In this document: positions 24,187 to 32,636 of the stretch, piece by piece
Position numbering within the stretch: position 1 is the stretch's first letter
Layout of the letters: every line of letters begins with the position of its first letter
DNA from: a bacterium HR29
GTDB taxonomy: Bacteria > Chloroflexota > Dehalococcoidia > Tepidiformales > Tepidiformaceae
Assembly (NCBI GenBank): GCA_002898215.1
Contig: BEIF01000001.1
Location: 1,493,146 to 1,557,145, forward strand
Direction of reading: 5' to 3'
Length of the DNA stretch: 64,000 bases
The notes under the pieces: model-generated
What the model was told of the DNA's origin: nothing
Seen by the model: only the letters and a program-made list of their open reading frames with translations
The model's database searches: none
Program-made: the position numbers and the translations under genes

Positions 24187-24702
24187 TCATTCCCCGGTAT
24201 CGCTGCCCTCGGCACCGGCGTCGATTCGCCGGAGGACGAAGACGATGAGCCCCACGATGACGGCGCTCGGCAGGCCCAGCAGCGCGGCCGGCAGGAACGT
24301 GGAGGTGATGGGCGGCCGGCGATCGAGGAACACGGGCATGGTCCCTGAAGGGGTAATCGTGCAGGCCACCCCCTCCTCCGTGTCGGCCGGCTCGATGATC
24401 GCCGACCCGCCCGGGGGAACCGTCCAGGCCCCGATGCGGTGGGGAACGACGTCCTGGTTGATGACGCGCACACGGCCGTTTCGGCCGATGGTGAGCGAGT
24501 TGGGGATGAAGGGTGGGGGCTCGCCCCTGGCGACCGCCTCGGCGGTCCCAGCGGGGATGACGAGGTTCGTCGTGCGAGCCTCCGCGCTGATCGGCTCGAA
24601 GATCGCCCACCACGCCAGGCTGAGCCCCCAGGAGAGGGCCAGCACCAGCACGACCGCGAGCGTCACCGGGCTGGCCGCCGCCGCAGCCGCCCAGCGCCGC
24701 AC
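24187..24702 (-). CDS. Membrane-anchored cupredoxin-like protein of the cox operon
   Basis: Protein of 171 residues, taken from GTG 24702, 10 bases after the coxC stop; longer frames run antisense or into coxC and are rejected. One membrane helix near the N-terminus (about 13-33), a soluble domain (about 55-125), and a second helix near the C-terminus (about 133-155, ALLGLPSAVIVGLIVFVLRR). The soluble domain has cupredoxin-like strands with RVRVINQDVVPHRIGAWTV and VACTITPSGTM, giving a His, a Cys and a Met that could bind copper; the usual second His is not obvious. Being last in the oxidase operon suggests a role in oxidase assembly or electron transfer. Function is inferred. Confidence 0.65.
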   Translation of the reverse strand: MRRWAAAAAASPVTLAVVLVLALSWGLSLAWWAIFEPISAEARTTNLVIPAGTAEAVARGEPPPFIPNSLTIGRNGRVRVINQDVVPHRIGAWTVPPGGSAIIEPADTEEGVACTITPSGTMPVFLDRRPPITSTFLPAALLGLPSAVIVGLIVFVLRRIDAGAEGSDTGE

Positions 24703-24712
24703 CGCCCCCGCT

Positions 24713-25288
24713 TCAGACCCCCTGGACGAGGTAGAGGGCAGGGTAGTAGAAGACCCAGACCACATCGACGAAGTGCCAGTACATCACCACGCCCGAAATG
24801 GGCCAGTGGTCCTTGCTGTTGAAGCGGCCCCGGAGGAGCTGGATGAGGGCGAGCACGAGGAGGACGATGCCGCTCACGACGTGCGAGGCGTGGAGGCCCG
24901 TCATCGAGAAGAACACCGTTCCGAACGCCTCGTGCCGGGAGAACTCCGCCGTCGACCATTCCACCCCCACCCCGGCGGCGAACACCAGCCCGAGAAGGAT
25001 GGTCCCGATGAGGCCCCAGATGGCGATCCCTCGCCGGTCGTGTTCGATGGCCGTTTCCGCCGTGTAGGCCGTGACGCTCGAGAGGAGGAGAACGATGGTG
25101 ATGCCGAGTCCGAGCGCCTGGTCGAGGTGCTCCGCCTCGATGCCTTCGAGGAAGAAGCGCGCGGAAAGGAAGAGCCCGAAGAGGATGGATTCGGAGAAGA
25201 AGAACAGCCAGAGCCCCACACGCTTCAGGTGGACGGGGTCGGGGTGGGCGTGCTCGGCGATCGGGAGTGAGGTTGCCGTCGCGGCCAT
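24713..25288 (-). CDS. coxC: Cytochrome c oxidase subunit III
   Basis: Integral membrane subunit of 191 residues with five hydrophobic helices, the short form of subunit III. Hallmarks are GLWLFFFSESILFGLFLSAR near the start, FFSMTGLHASHVVSGIVLLV, and the ending VVMYWHFVDVVWVFYYPALY. It stabilises the catalytic core of the oxidase. Its ATG overlaps the stop of the small subunit IV gene (ATGA at 25285-25288 on the minus strand). Confidence 0.93.
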   Translation of the reverse strand: MAATATSLPIAEHAHPDPVHLKRVGLWLFFFSESILFGLFLSARFFLEGIEAEHLDQALGLGITIVLLLSSVTAYTAETAIEHDRRGIAIWGLIGTILLGLVFAAGVGVEWSTAEFSRHEAFGTVFFSMTGLHASHVVSGIVLLVLALIQLLRGRFNSKDHWPISGVVMYWHFVDVVWVFYYPALYLVQGV

Positions 25289-25488
25289 CAGTGAACCTCC
25301 TCACCACGCCAGACGCGCGGCAGGTGCATGAAGAACCACATGATGAGCCCCGCCTTCGTGCCGGCCGAGAGGGTGAGGCCGAGGAAGCGAGCCGTCGCGT
25401 CAGCCATCTCGGCGGCGAAGATGTACTCCACCACCGTGAGGACGGCCAGGGCCACGGCCACAAACCAACCGACTTTGAAGATGCTCAT
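25288..25488 (-). CDS. Cytochrome c oxidase subunit IV-like small membrane protein
   Basis: Protein of 66 residues with two hydrophobic helices (VGWFVAVALAVLTVVEYIFA, then GTKAGLIMWFFMHLPRV). The second helix has the 'K..lI..fFMH' pattern of the bacterial cytochrome c oxidase subunit IV family. Encoded between coxA and coxC, and coupled to coxC. The role is structural in the oxidase complex. Confidence 0.82.
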   Translation of the reverse strand: MSIFKVGWFVAVALAVLTVVEYIFAAEMADATARFLGLTLSAGTKAGLIMWFFMHLPRVWRGEEVH

Positions 25489-25528
25489 CGCGTCGCGAAC
25501 CTCCTAGGGGTGTAGGAAGCGGGAACGC

Positions 25529-27376
25529 TCACTTCGCGCCTCCGGCGGGAGCACCGCCAGGCATGGGCGTCGGCACGATGGCATGGACCGCACCGGGCAC
25601 GCCGTACTCGTACGGGTGGCCGCGGACGACCGGGGGTGCGGGGAAGTTCTCGATCGGCGGCGGCGACGAAGTCTGCCACTCGAGCGTCCGCGCCCGCCAC
25701 GGATTCGCCTCGGCCACGGGGCCACGCACCCACGAGACGACCATGTTGTAGACGAACACGAGGAAGCTGGCGCCGAGAGCGAAGGCAGCGATGCTGATGA
25801 TGAGGTTCACTCCCTCGAGCGAGGAGGGGTAGTCGGCGATCCGCCGGTTCATGCCCAAAATTCCCGGCCAGTGCATCAGGAAGAACGTGACGTTGAATCC
25901 AAGGAACATCCACCAGAAGTGGAGCTTCCCCAGGGTTTCGTTGTACATGCGGCCGGTCATCTTCGGGAAGTAGTAGTAGATCGCACCGAAGAGGGCAAAG
26001 ATTTCACCGCCGACGATGGTGTAGTGGAAGTGAGCCACGACGAAGTACGTATCATGGAGATGGATGTCGGTTGGCACGTCGGCGAGGAAGATGCCGGTGA
26101 CGCCACCCAAAGCGAAGTTGAAGATCACCGCCATGGCGAAGAGCATCGGCGTCTTCAGCCACAGCCTCCCCATGAAGAGCGTCCCCAGCGCCGAAAGGAA
26201 GATGAGCCCGGTGGGAATGGAGATGGCTTCGGTCAGGGCGAGGAAGGGCCCGTGCAGGTAGTTCGGCATGCCCGAGGTGAACATGTGGTGCGCCCAAACG
26301 AGGCCACTCAGCCCCAGGATGCCCAGCAGGCCCCCGACAGCGTACTTGTAGGCGAACAGCGGCTTCCGGGAGAAGTGCGTGATGAGTTCGAGGGCAAGCC
26401 CGAAACCCGGCACGACCATGATGTAGACGGCCGGGTGCGAGTAGAACCAGAACACGTGCTGGTAGAGTAGCGGGTCGCCGCCCGCCTCGGCGTTGAAGAA
26501 GCTCATGCCGAACGCACGGTCGAGCAGCACCATGAGGAGGGCCGCAGCGAACCCCTGCGTGAAGAGGAGCGCGAGCCAAGAAGCGACGAACATGGACCAA
26601 ACGAAGATCGGCAGCCGTCCCCAGGTCATGCCCGGCGCCCGGAGGAAGATGATCGTGGCGATGAAGTTGAGGCCGCCGAGAATCGAGGTGAGACCGAAGG
26701 TGATGATGGCGAGGTTGAAGAGCAGCTGCGCGTTTTCGGTGAGCACCGAGAGGGGCGGATAGGCCGTCCAGCCGGTTTCGAGGCCTCCCAGCGCGGGCGT
26801 CAGCAGCAATAGCAGTGCGACTGGCGGGTTGAGCCAATAGGTGAGGGCGTTGAGCCGCGGGAAGGCCATGTCCTGTGCGCCGATCATCAGCGGGACGGCG
26901 TAGTTGCCGATGCCGCCGATGACCGCCGCCACCGCCACCGCGATCATCAGGATGCCGTGGAGGCCCATGACCGCGTTGTACTGGTCGTTGCTCAGGAACT
27001 GGTTGCCCGCCTGGGCCAGCTCAGCCCGCATCACCATCGCCAGCAGGCCGGCGAGGAGGAACACGACCACGAAGGTGACCAGGTATTGGATGCCGATGAC
27101 CTTGTGGTCGCTATTGAAGACGAAGTACCGCTGCCAGCCTGGTGCTTTGCGGGCGTAGGTGGGGAGTCCGAACCATTCCCGGCCCCATGCACCCCACATT
27201 CCGATGCCCATCAGCCATCCGACCAGTCCGAAGATGTAACCGACCGTGATCGAAATTTGCGCGTCCCATGGGCTGTGGCCGAAGGCAACGCGCACGAGAG
27301 CGGTCAGGCCTACCCCGACGTAGAACCCGATGAGCCCGGATGCGACCCCGCTGGCGATGGAGATGAGTGCGTACAT
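25529..27376 (-). CDS. coxA: Cytochrome c oxidase subunit I, A2-type
   Basis: Catalytic haem-copper subunit of 615 residues that reduces O2 to water and pumps protons. The low-spin haem His is in VMGLHGILM; Cu-B and the His-Tyr cross-link are in FYSHPAVYIM; further Cu-B His are in WAHHMFTSG; haem a3 and a ligands are in DTYFVVAHFHYTIVGGE. The proton-channel Glu of A1 enzymes (HPEVY) is replaced by Ala, with a Tyr-Ser pair just before the His: the signature of A2-type oxidases. A Pro-rich soluble tail of about 60 residues follows the last helix. It lies 20 bases after coxB. Confidence 0.96.
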   Translation of the reverse strand: MYALISIASGVASGLIGFYVGVGLTALVRVAFGHSPWDAQISITVGYIFGLVGWLMGIGMWGAWGREWFGLPTYARKAPGWQRYFVFNSDHKVIGIQYLVTFVVVFLLAGLLAMVMRAELAQAGNQFLSNDQYNAVMGLHGILMIAVAVAAVIGGIGNYAVPLMIGAQDMAFPRLNALTYWLNPPVALLLLLTPALGGLETGWTAYPPLSVLTENAQLLFNLAIITFGLTSILGGLNFIATIIFLRAPGMTWGRLPIFVWSMFVASWLALLFTQGFAAALLMVLLDRAFGMSFFNAEAGGDPLLYQHVFWFYSHPAVYIMVVPGFGLALELITHFSRKPLFAYKYAVGGLLGILGLSGLVWAHHMFTSGMPNYLHGPFLALTEAISIPTGLIFLSALGTLFMGRLWLKTPMLFAMAVIFNFALGGVTGIFLADVPTDIHLHDTYFVVAHFHYTIVGGEIFALFGAIYYYFPKMTGRMYNETLGKLHFWWMFLGFNVTFFLMHWPGILGMNRRIADYPSSLEGVNLIISIAAFALGASFLVFVYNMVVSWVRGPVAEANPWRARTLEWQTSSPPPIENFPAPPVVRGHPYEYGVPGAVHAIVPTPMPGGAPAGGAK

Positions 27377-27395
27377 CGTCGCGTAGTCCCCCTCG

Positions 27396-28154
27396 CTACT
27401 GAGCTTTCATCTGCTGGACCCAGGCCTCGAACTCCTCCCGTTCGACGACCCGGACGGGGAGAACCATCTTCGAGTGGTCGAGCCCGCAGAGCTCCGCGCA
27501 TTGCGCGCGGAAGGCTTGATCCTCGGCATAGCTGCCGGTGGCCACGGGCTTCACCACCATGTAGGTGGTGCGGCCGGGAATGGCGTCGATCTTCATCCGG
27601 AAGGCGGGAATCCAGAACGAGTGCACTACGTCGGTGGAGTTCACTTCGAAGCGGACGGTCGCGTCCACGGGTAGGACGAGTTCGCGCCCCTGGACGGCGT
27701 TCACCGTGATGCCCTGCTCCGGATATTCGAACGCCCACGACCAACGGAACCCGGTGACCTTCACGACCAAGTCGGCACCGGTCTCGCCCCAGCCGTAGCC
27801 GCGAGGATCGGCCTGAAGCTTCGCCAACCCGGTAAGGCCCGGGTAGATCATCACGGTGATGGCGAGGCTGGCGGTGACGGCGAGCCAGGCAATCGGCACC
27901 CAGTTCCGACCCCACCATGCCGGGCCTTCGCTCTCGCCGGTGCGCTGCCGGAAGGCGAAGAACGAGTACCCCACCCAGGCGAAGACGAAGGTGAGAACCG
28001 GCAGGCCCATGAAGGCGAGGAGCCGGAAGATGCCGTCGAACTCCTCCGAATACTCGGCACCGATGACCGGAAGGTAGTCGAGCGTGAGGACGAGTGCCCC
28101 GAGGACCGTGAGGACGACCCAGATGACCACGATGTTGACGATGTGCCGGGCCAC
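27396..28154 (-). CDS. coxB: Cytochrome c oxidase subunit II
   Basis: Protein of 252 residues that carries the CuA electron-entry centre on the outer face of the membrane. The N-terminus has two to three hydrophobic helices (about 5-27, 46-68 and 89-108), then a cupredoxin domain with CuA ligands: His in VVHSFWIPAFRMK and the cluster QCAELCGLDHSKM (two Cys, backbone-ligand Glu, His, Met). No fused cytochrome c domain is present, so an external carrier must donate electrons; cupredoxins in this region are candidates. Start is GTG 28154 with ggaggagg just upstream. It is the first gene of the cox operon. Confidence 0.94.
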   Translation of the reverse strand: MARHIVNIVVIWVVLTVLGALVLTLDYLPVIGAEYSEEFDGIFRLLAFMGLPVLTFVFAWVGYSFFAFRQRTGESEGPAWWGRNWVPIAWLAVTASLAITVMIYPGLTGLAKLQADPRGYGWGETGADLVVKVTGFRWSWAFEYPEQGITVNAVQGRELVLPVDATVRFEVNSTDVVHSFWIPAFRMKIDAIPGRTTYMVVKPVATGSYAEDQAFRAQCAELCGLDHSKMVLPVRVVEREEFEAWVQQMKAQ

Positions 28155-28331
28155 AGACCTCCTCCGTCACAATATGGGGGCATCGGAACCCCGCGCCCCC
28201 GCAGCGGGTGCCGCAGCACCGAAGTTGGAACGAGTCTCAACAAGGAGGGTAGGGCGCTTCGCGCGGTGTACCTATGGCCATTCGGCCAAAGTTGTCGGGA
28301 CCGTCGGGCCTTGGCACTCGCCGAAAGCCGC

Positions 28332-29150
28332 CTACACGTCCTGGCGGCGGAACACGGCGACGGCGACGACTAACGGAGCGGCGACCCAGGCGACGAGAGC
28401 GGACGCGAGGAGGCCCGCGGTGACGCCCGTGCCGAGTTCCGTCGCCAGGTAGGCGCCGAGCGGGCCGAGCACCTCGAGGTTCGGCTCGACGGCGAGGATG
28501 CCCAGGATTCGAGCCGCCTCGACGGGGTCGAGCAGGGACGCCAGGAGGAGCGTCCGGCCCGAGGCGGAGATGGTGAGCGCGACGGCGATCGCAGCCAGCT
28601 CGTAGAAGAGCGTGAGCACGAGCCACACCAGCACGGCCGCAGCCATGGCCCGCAGCCGAGTGCGGAGGAGGACGGAAAGGAGCACTCCGATGCTGGCGGA
28701 GGCGCTGGCCAGTCCTGCGGCGAGCCCGACGAAGACGAGATACCGGTCCAGTGCCCCGAGCGGGGCGACGAGGGCGAGAAGCAGGCCTCCCAGTCCGAAC
28801 CCGAGCGCCACCGCCGCCCAGAGGGCGAGCGTGAGCCCGGCATACTTCGCGAGCAGGAGCTCCCCGGCGCCAATCGGCTGGGAGAGGAGGGTGGCCAGCG
28901 TGCCCTGCTCCCGCTCAGTCGCCACGGCGGCCGCACCCAGGAGGAGCGCGAGAAGCGGTACGGCGAGGAGCGCCAGGTTTAGCAAGCCGGCGGTCGTGCG
29001 GTTGAAGCCCTCAGCGAAGACATCGCCACCGGATTGGACGCGAGCGAACAGCAACACGAGAAGCCCGAACGAGAGCGCGAAGCCGACGAGCCAGCGACTC
29101 TGGGCGGCGTCGCGGATCTCCTTGCGCACGAGCGTGAGGAAGGAGCTCAC
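28332..29150 (-). CDS. nosY: ABC permease NosY of nitrous oxide reductase maturation
   Basis: Membrane protein of 272 residues with six hydrophobic segments, typical of NosY-type ABC-2 permeases. It starts with the cytosolic motif VRKEIRDAAQSRWLVGF and has the family TEREQGTLATLLSQPI loop. With NosF and NosD it forms the complex that supplies sulfur or otherwise matures the CuZ centre of NosZ. The GTG start (29150) overlaps the nosF stop (GTGA). It is the last gene of the nos operon. Confidence 0.9.
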   Translation of the reverse strand: MSSFLTLVRKEIRDAAQSRWLVGFALSFGLLVLLFARVQSGGDVFAEGFNRTTAGLLNLALLAVPLLALLLGAAAVATEREQGTLATLLSQPIGAGELLLAKYAGLTLALWAAVALGFGLGGLLLALVAPLGALDRYLVFVGLAAGLASASASIGVLLSVLLRTRLRAMAAAVLVWLVLTLFYELAAIAVALTISASGRTLLLASLLDPVEAARILGILAVEPNLEVLGPLGAYLATELGTGVTAGLLASALVAWVAAPLVVAVAVFRRQDV

Positions 29151-30049
29151 GGGTCGACCTCCGTGAGGCGCCGCAGCGCGTCGTCGGCTGGAGCCTCCTC
29201 GACGCGCACGTCGGAGACGGGAATTCCTTCATCGACGAGCGAATGGAGGATGGCCGCCTTCTCGGGAGCCCGGACGGGCACGACCACCCAATCGCCGAGG
29301 CGCTGAACGGAACGCTGCGGCATGGTGCGCCGGAGGAGTTCGAGCGCCTCCTGGGAGCGGCCGTTGATGCGTAGGTAGAGGCGGCTTTCGACGGCGGGCG
29401 CCTCCAGGAACTCGCGAGCAGGACCGAGGAAGACAGCGCGTCCCCGGTCGAGAACCAGGACATCGTCAGCGATGTGCGGGACATCTTCGAGCCAGTGCGT
29501 GGAGAGGAGCACGGACTTCCCCGCGGCGCGCTGGTCGGCGATGAGGCGGCGCAGCTCGACCCGTGCCGCGACGTCGAGCCCCGACGCAGGCTCGTCGAGG
29601 ACGAGGAGCGGAGGATCGGCGAGGAGGGCTACGGCGAGCGCGAGCCTCCGCCGCATTCCTCCCGAAAGGGCGGCGACACGCCGCTCGGGCACGGAGCCGA
29701 GCCCCACCAGCTCGACGCATTCGCGCGCCCGCTCCGGCGAAAGGCCACGAAGCGCAGCGTAGAAGGCCGCCGTTTCGGCCACGGTGAGGTCCGGATGGAG
29801 AGCGGCCTCCTGCGAGAGGTAGCCGATGCGCCGACGAGCTTCCTTCGGGTTCCGCGCCACGTCGATGCCGTCGACCAGGATCTGCCCTTCGAAACGGATG
29901 AGCGCCACGACCGACTTGATGAGCGTCGATTTCCCGGCACCGTTCGCGCCGACTACCGCGAGCACCCGCCCAGGCGCAAGCTCGAACGAGACCCCGTCGA
30001 GAGCGCGAACCCTCCCGTAAGATTTGGCGACAGCGCGGGCCTGCAACAC
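29147..30049 (-). CDS. nosF: ABC ATPase NosF of nitrous oxide reductase maturation
   Basis: Cytosolic ATPase of 300 residues that powers the NosDFY complex. It shows Walker A GANGAGKST, Q-loop YLSQEAAL, signature LSGGMRRRLALA, Walker B LLVLDEPASGLD and the H-loop STHWLED. Three in-frame GTGs exist; 30049 is preferred because aggagg (30063-30058) lies 8 bases before it, whereas GTG 30055 overlaps the nosD stop but is too close to the ribosome site. The long frame upstream of these is a shadow of nosD. Confidence 0.93.
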   Translation of the reverse strand: MLQARAVAKSYGRVRALDGVSFELAPGRVLAVVGANGAGKSTLIKSVVALIRFEGQILVDGIDVARNPKEARRRIGYLSQEAALHPDLTVAETAAFYAALRGLSPERARECVELVGLGSVPERRVAALSGGMRRRLALAVALLADPPLLVLDEPASGLDVAARVELRRLIADQRAAGKSVLLSTHWLEDVPHIADDVLVLDRGRAVFLGPAREFLEAPAVESRLYLRINGRSQEALELLRRTMPQRSVQRLGDWVVVPVRAPEKAAILHSLVDEGIPVSDVRVEEAPADDALRRLTEVDP

Positions 30050-30051
30050 CC

Positions 30052-32082
30052 TCACCACCTCCTCGCGACGGGGATGCGGCGAGCGAAGGCGACCGGGAGC
30101 GTACCCGCTGCCGCCAGGCCGACGGCAGCCCCCAATGCTGGCAGATGACGGGACGACGCCGTGCTGAGGGTGACAGGGGGTTCCATCAGCGGAGCCGGGT
30201 CGACAAGGCGCACTTCGGGCTCGAGCGCCGGGAACCAACGGGAGGCGAGCTGGATTGCCGTGTGCGCCGGTGTGAAAGCGTACGCTTGCACCGCTGCATT
30301 CTCGCCGCGAAGGTCGGCAAAGGCGTCCTTGTACGTGAAGGGGAGGTCGCCGATGCCATCCCCGTCGGCGTCGAAACCACGGTAGCTGTCCCAGTAGTTG
30401 CCGCGGCCATCGAGAGCCCACCGGTTGCGCCGTGCGATGTCCCCCCCGAGGCTGCGGACCTCCTCCAGGTTTCCCAAGAACGTATTCCCTGTGAAGGTGA
30501 TGTCCGCCGTCGTGAACAGCTCGAGCGCAACCTGGTTGTAGCCGATGAAGTTCCCGCGGACGCTCACGTACCCCTGTGGGCTCCGGGGCGCCCCGTCGGC
30601 CGTGAGGGCAAGTCGGTTGTGATGGATGAAGTTGCCCTCGATGGTCACATCGTCGACGTCCTTGAGGAGGATGCCGTAGCCGGACGCTCCGGAGCGGTTG
30701 TACGCGAGCACGTTCTCCCGAAGGACAATGCCTCGGGAGAACATGATAGCCGCCCCAGCGATGTTCCTCGTGAAGCGGTTACGGTGGAATTCGTTGTGGT
30801 CCGCATACATGTAGTGAATCCCGTAGCGGACGTCGGAGACGTCGTTGCCCCGTAGCAGGTTGTGATCGGAGAAGCCGAGGAAGAGACCGTCCTTTCCGTA
30901 GCGGATGACGTTGTTCTCGACCAAACAATCGCTCGCGTTGAAGAGGTAGATGGCGTGGCCGCGCCGCTCCGGCGGGAGGTCCGGGATCGAGGTGATGCGG
31001 TTGTTCCGCACCACGTGGCCGCCGCTGTTGAGGAGGGAGATCCCGTACAGCACGTCGCGGAGCTCGTTGCCCTCGATGGTGGCCCGCGGCGCGGTGACCC
31101 GAATCCCCGCCGGCTCCCGGGCAACGTCTCGCGCACTCCCCCTGATAACGAAACCGCGGAGGGTGACTCCCTCCGCGGCGATGACGATCACGTCGCCGCG
31201 TCCCCCGCCGTCGATGACCGGTCTCCCTTCGCCAACGAGCGTGATCGGCTTGTCGATGGTGATCTGTTCGTGGTAGGTGCCTGGCGGCACGATCAGGGTG
31301 TCGCCGGGGGCAGCGCGGGCGATGGCCTCCGCGATGCTGCCCGGGAAGTCCGCAGCGGTCTCCCCGCGAGTGGGCAAGGCCGCCCAAGCCCCCACGACGA
31401 GCAGCAGCGCCGCCGTTGCCGAAGGGCCCGTGTTCTTCCAACTAGCCACGAACCAGCGCGCGAGCGCGGGGCCGAAGGTGATGACGACTGCCGCCCCGAC
31501 CATGGCCCAGAAACCCCAGTCGACCATCGTGTCGGCGCCGAAATTCATAACCCGGGTCGGACCGATGACCTTCGGCGTGAAGGGCTCCATGCGAAGAGCG
31601 GCCTTCGGGTCGAGGTCGTGGCCAAACTCATACAGCCAATACTGCAGGTCGGCGAGGAAGAAGAGCGGCGGCGTCCATAGGAGCGCCCGTATCAGAGTGC
31701 GATGGAGGCGACGACGCGCGAGGAAGGCTGCAGCGGCGGTGAGTGCGATGAGCACCGGCATCGCCACGAGGAACAGCTTCAGCTCCCAGACAGAGTCGGG
31801 CTCGATCGGCTTCATGCCGATGTAGTGATTGAGGCGGTTGATCTCCTCGATGTCCCCTTCCATTCGGTACCCGTAAGCCGTGAGGTAGAGGCCGTTCGGG
31901 TATTGGGGGGCCACCAGCTTGAGCTTCCACAGCGGAAGGAGCATCGAGAGTCCGAGCAGCACGGCTGCGACGAGGGCCGACACCGTCCAGTAGGCGTCCG
32001 GGACGGAGTACCGGGCGAGAATCCCCTGACGCGGGGCGTCGGCAGCACGGGCTGGAAGCGTCACGTCGCGCGTCGTCGTCAT
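30052..32082 (-). CDS. nosD: NosD with an N-terminal membrane domain
   Basis: Protein of 676 residues from ATG 32082 (ggaggag upstream, ATGA overlap with nosL). The C-terminal part (about 245-610) is NosD: a periplasmic right-handed beta-helix of CASH/NosD repeats (TLIVPPGTYHEQITIDKPIT, GIRVTAPRATIEGNELRDV, NYWDSYRGFDADGDGIGDLP). The N-terminal 230 residues are extra: four to five membrane helices and a conserved-looking loop (PQYPNGLYLTAYGYRMEGD, then INRLNHYIGMKPIEP). I recall similar stand-alone membrane proteins beside clade II nos genes, so this looks like a fusion; that comparison is memory, not computed. A final hydrophobic stretch near the C-terminus may be a second anchor. Role: CuZ maturation with NosF and NosY. 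Confidence 0.9.
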   Translation of the reverse strand: MTTTRDVTLPARAADAPRQGILARYSVPDAYWTVSALVAAVLLGLSMLLPLWKLKLVAPQYPNGLYLTAYGYRMEGDIEEINRLNHYIGMKPIEPDSVWELKLFLVAMPVLIALTAAAAFLARRRLHRTLIRALLWTPPLFFLADLQYWLYEFGHDLDPKAALRMEPFTPKVIGPTRVMNFGADTMVDWGFWAMVGAAVVITFGPALARWFVASWKNTGPSATAALLLVVGAWAALPTRGETAADFPGSIAEAIARAAPGDTLIVPPGTYHEQITIDKPITLVGEGRPVIDGGGRGDVIVIAAEGVTLRGFVIRGSARDVAREPAGIRVTAPRATIEGNELRDVLYGISLLNSGGHVVRNNRITSIPDLPPERRGHAIYLFNASDCLVENNVIRYGKDGLFLGFSDHNLLRGNDVSDVRYGIHYMYADHNEFHRNRFTRNIAGAAIMFSRGIVLRENVLAYNRSGASGYGILLKDVDDVTIEGNFIHHNRLALTADGAPRSPQGYVSVRGNFIGYNQVALELFTTADITFTGNTFLGNLEEVRSLGGDIARRNRWALDGRGNYWDSYRGFDADGDGIGDLPFTYKDAFADLRGENAAVQAYAFTPAHTAIQLASRWFPALEPEVRLVDPAPLMEPPVTLSTASSRHLPALGAAVGLAAAGTLPVAFARRIPVARRW

Positions 32083-32567
32083 GACATCTCCTCCGGGGTC
32101 CAACGTTCCACCAGGGCAGGCCAGTCGATCACCTCACCCCCGAGCTCGCGGGCGAGGGCTTTTGCGTCGTCGACCGTCGCGGCGGCCACGAGCCGGTAGG
32201 CCATCGGCGTATTCACATCGGCATTCGCCACGTAGCCGGCGGATTCGGCCGGCACGAGGGTTTCCGTGCGGTAGTCCGACACCCAGGCTCGGATTGCCGC
32301 GCGGTCGGGCTGTCGGCGTAGCAGCTGCACGAGGCAACCGATGTCATCGAATCGCTGCGGACCATTCGGGCCGCGCCAGGCTGCTGCGAAGCGACGGTCG
32401 GCGATGACCATCCCGCAGTAGGCGCACGTATCGCCGCCGAAGCGGATGTTCGGCGGGCCGGAGCCGTCCTCGCCGCCCCCCGGGAGCAGGAGGTAGCCAG
32501 CAGCTCCCGCCGCGGCGGCGGCACCGAGCGAAGCGAGAGCGATGACGAACCTGCGGCGGGAGATCAT
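32079..32567 (-). CDS. nosL: NosL copper chaperone
   Basis: Protein of 162 residues that delivers Cu(I) to NosZ in the exported compartment. The diagnostic motif is DTCAYCGMVIADRRFAAAW (CxxCGM), and FDDIGCLVQLL completes the family pattern. The N-terminus is a Tat-like signal (SRRRFVIALASLGAAAAAGA). Most NosL proteins are lipoproteins, but no lipobox Cys is seen here, so the protein may be held by an uncleaved signal or be free. The gene is 69 bases downstream of nosZ and coupled to nosD. Confidence 0.93.
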   Translation of the reverse strand: MISRRRFVIALASLGAAAAAGAAGYLLLPGGGEDGSGPPNIRFGGDTCAYCGMVIADRRFAAAWRGPNGPQRFDDIGCLVQLLRRQPDRAAIRAWVSDYRTETLVPAESAGYVANADVNTPMAYRLVAAATVDDAKALARELGGEVIDWPALVERWTPEEMS

Positions 32568-32636
32568 GGCGTGGCTCCTTCGCGCCGGGGGGCTGCCAGC
32601 GGCCTTAAGGCCGCTGGCAGCCTTGAGGAGGGAGGA

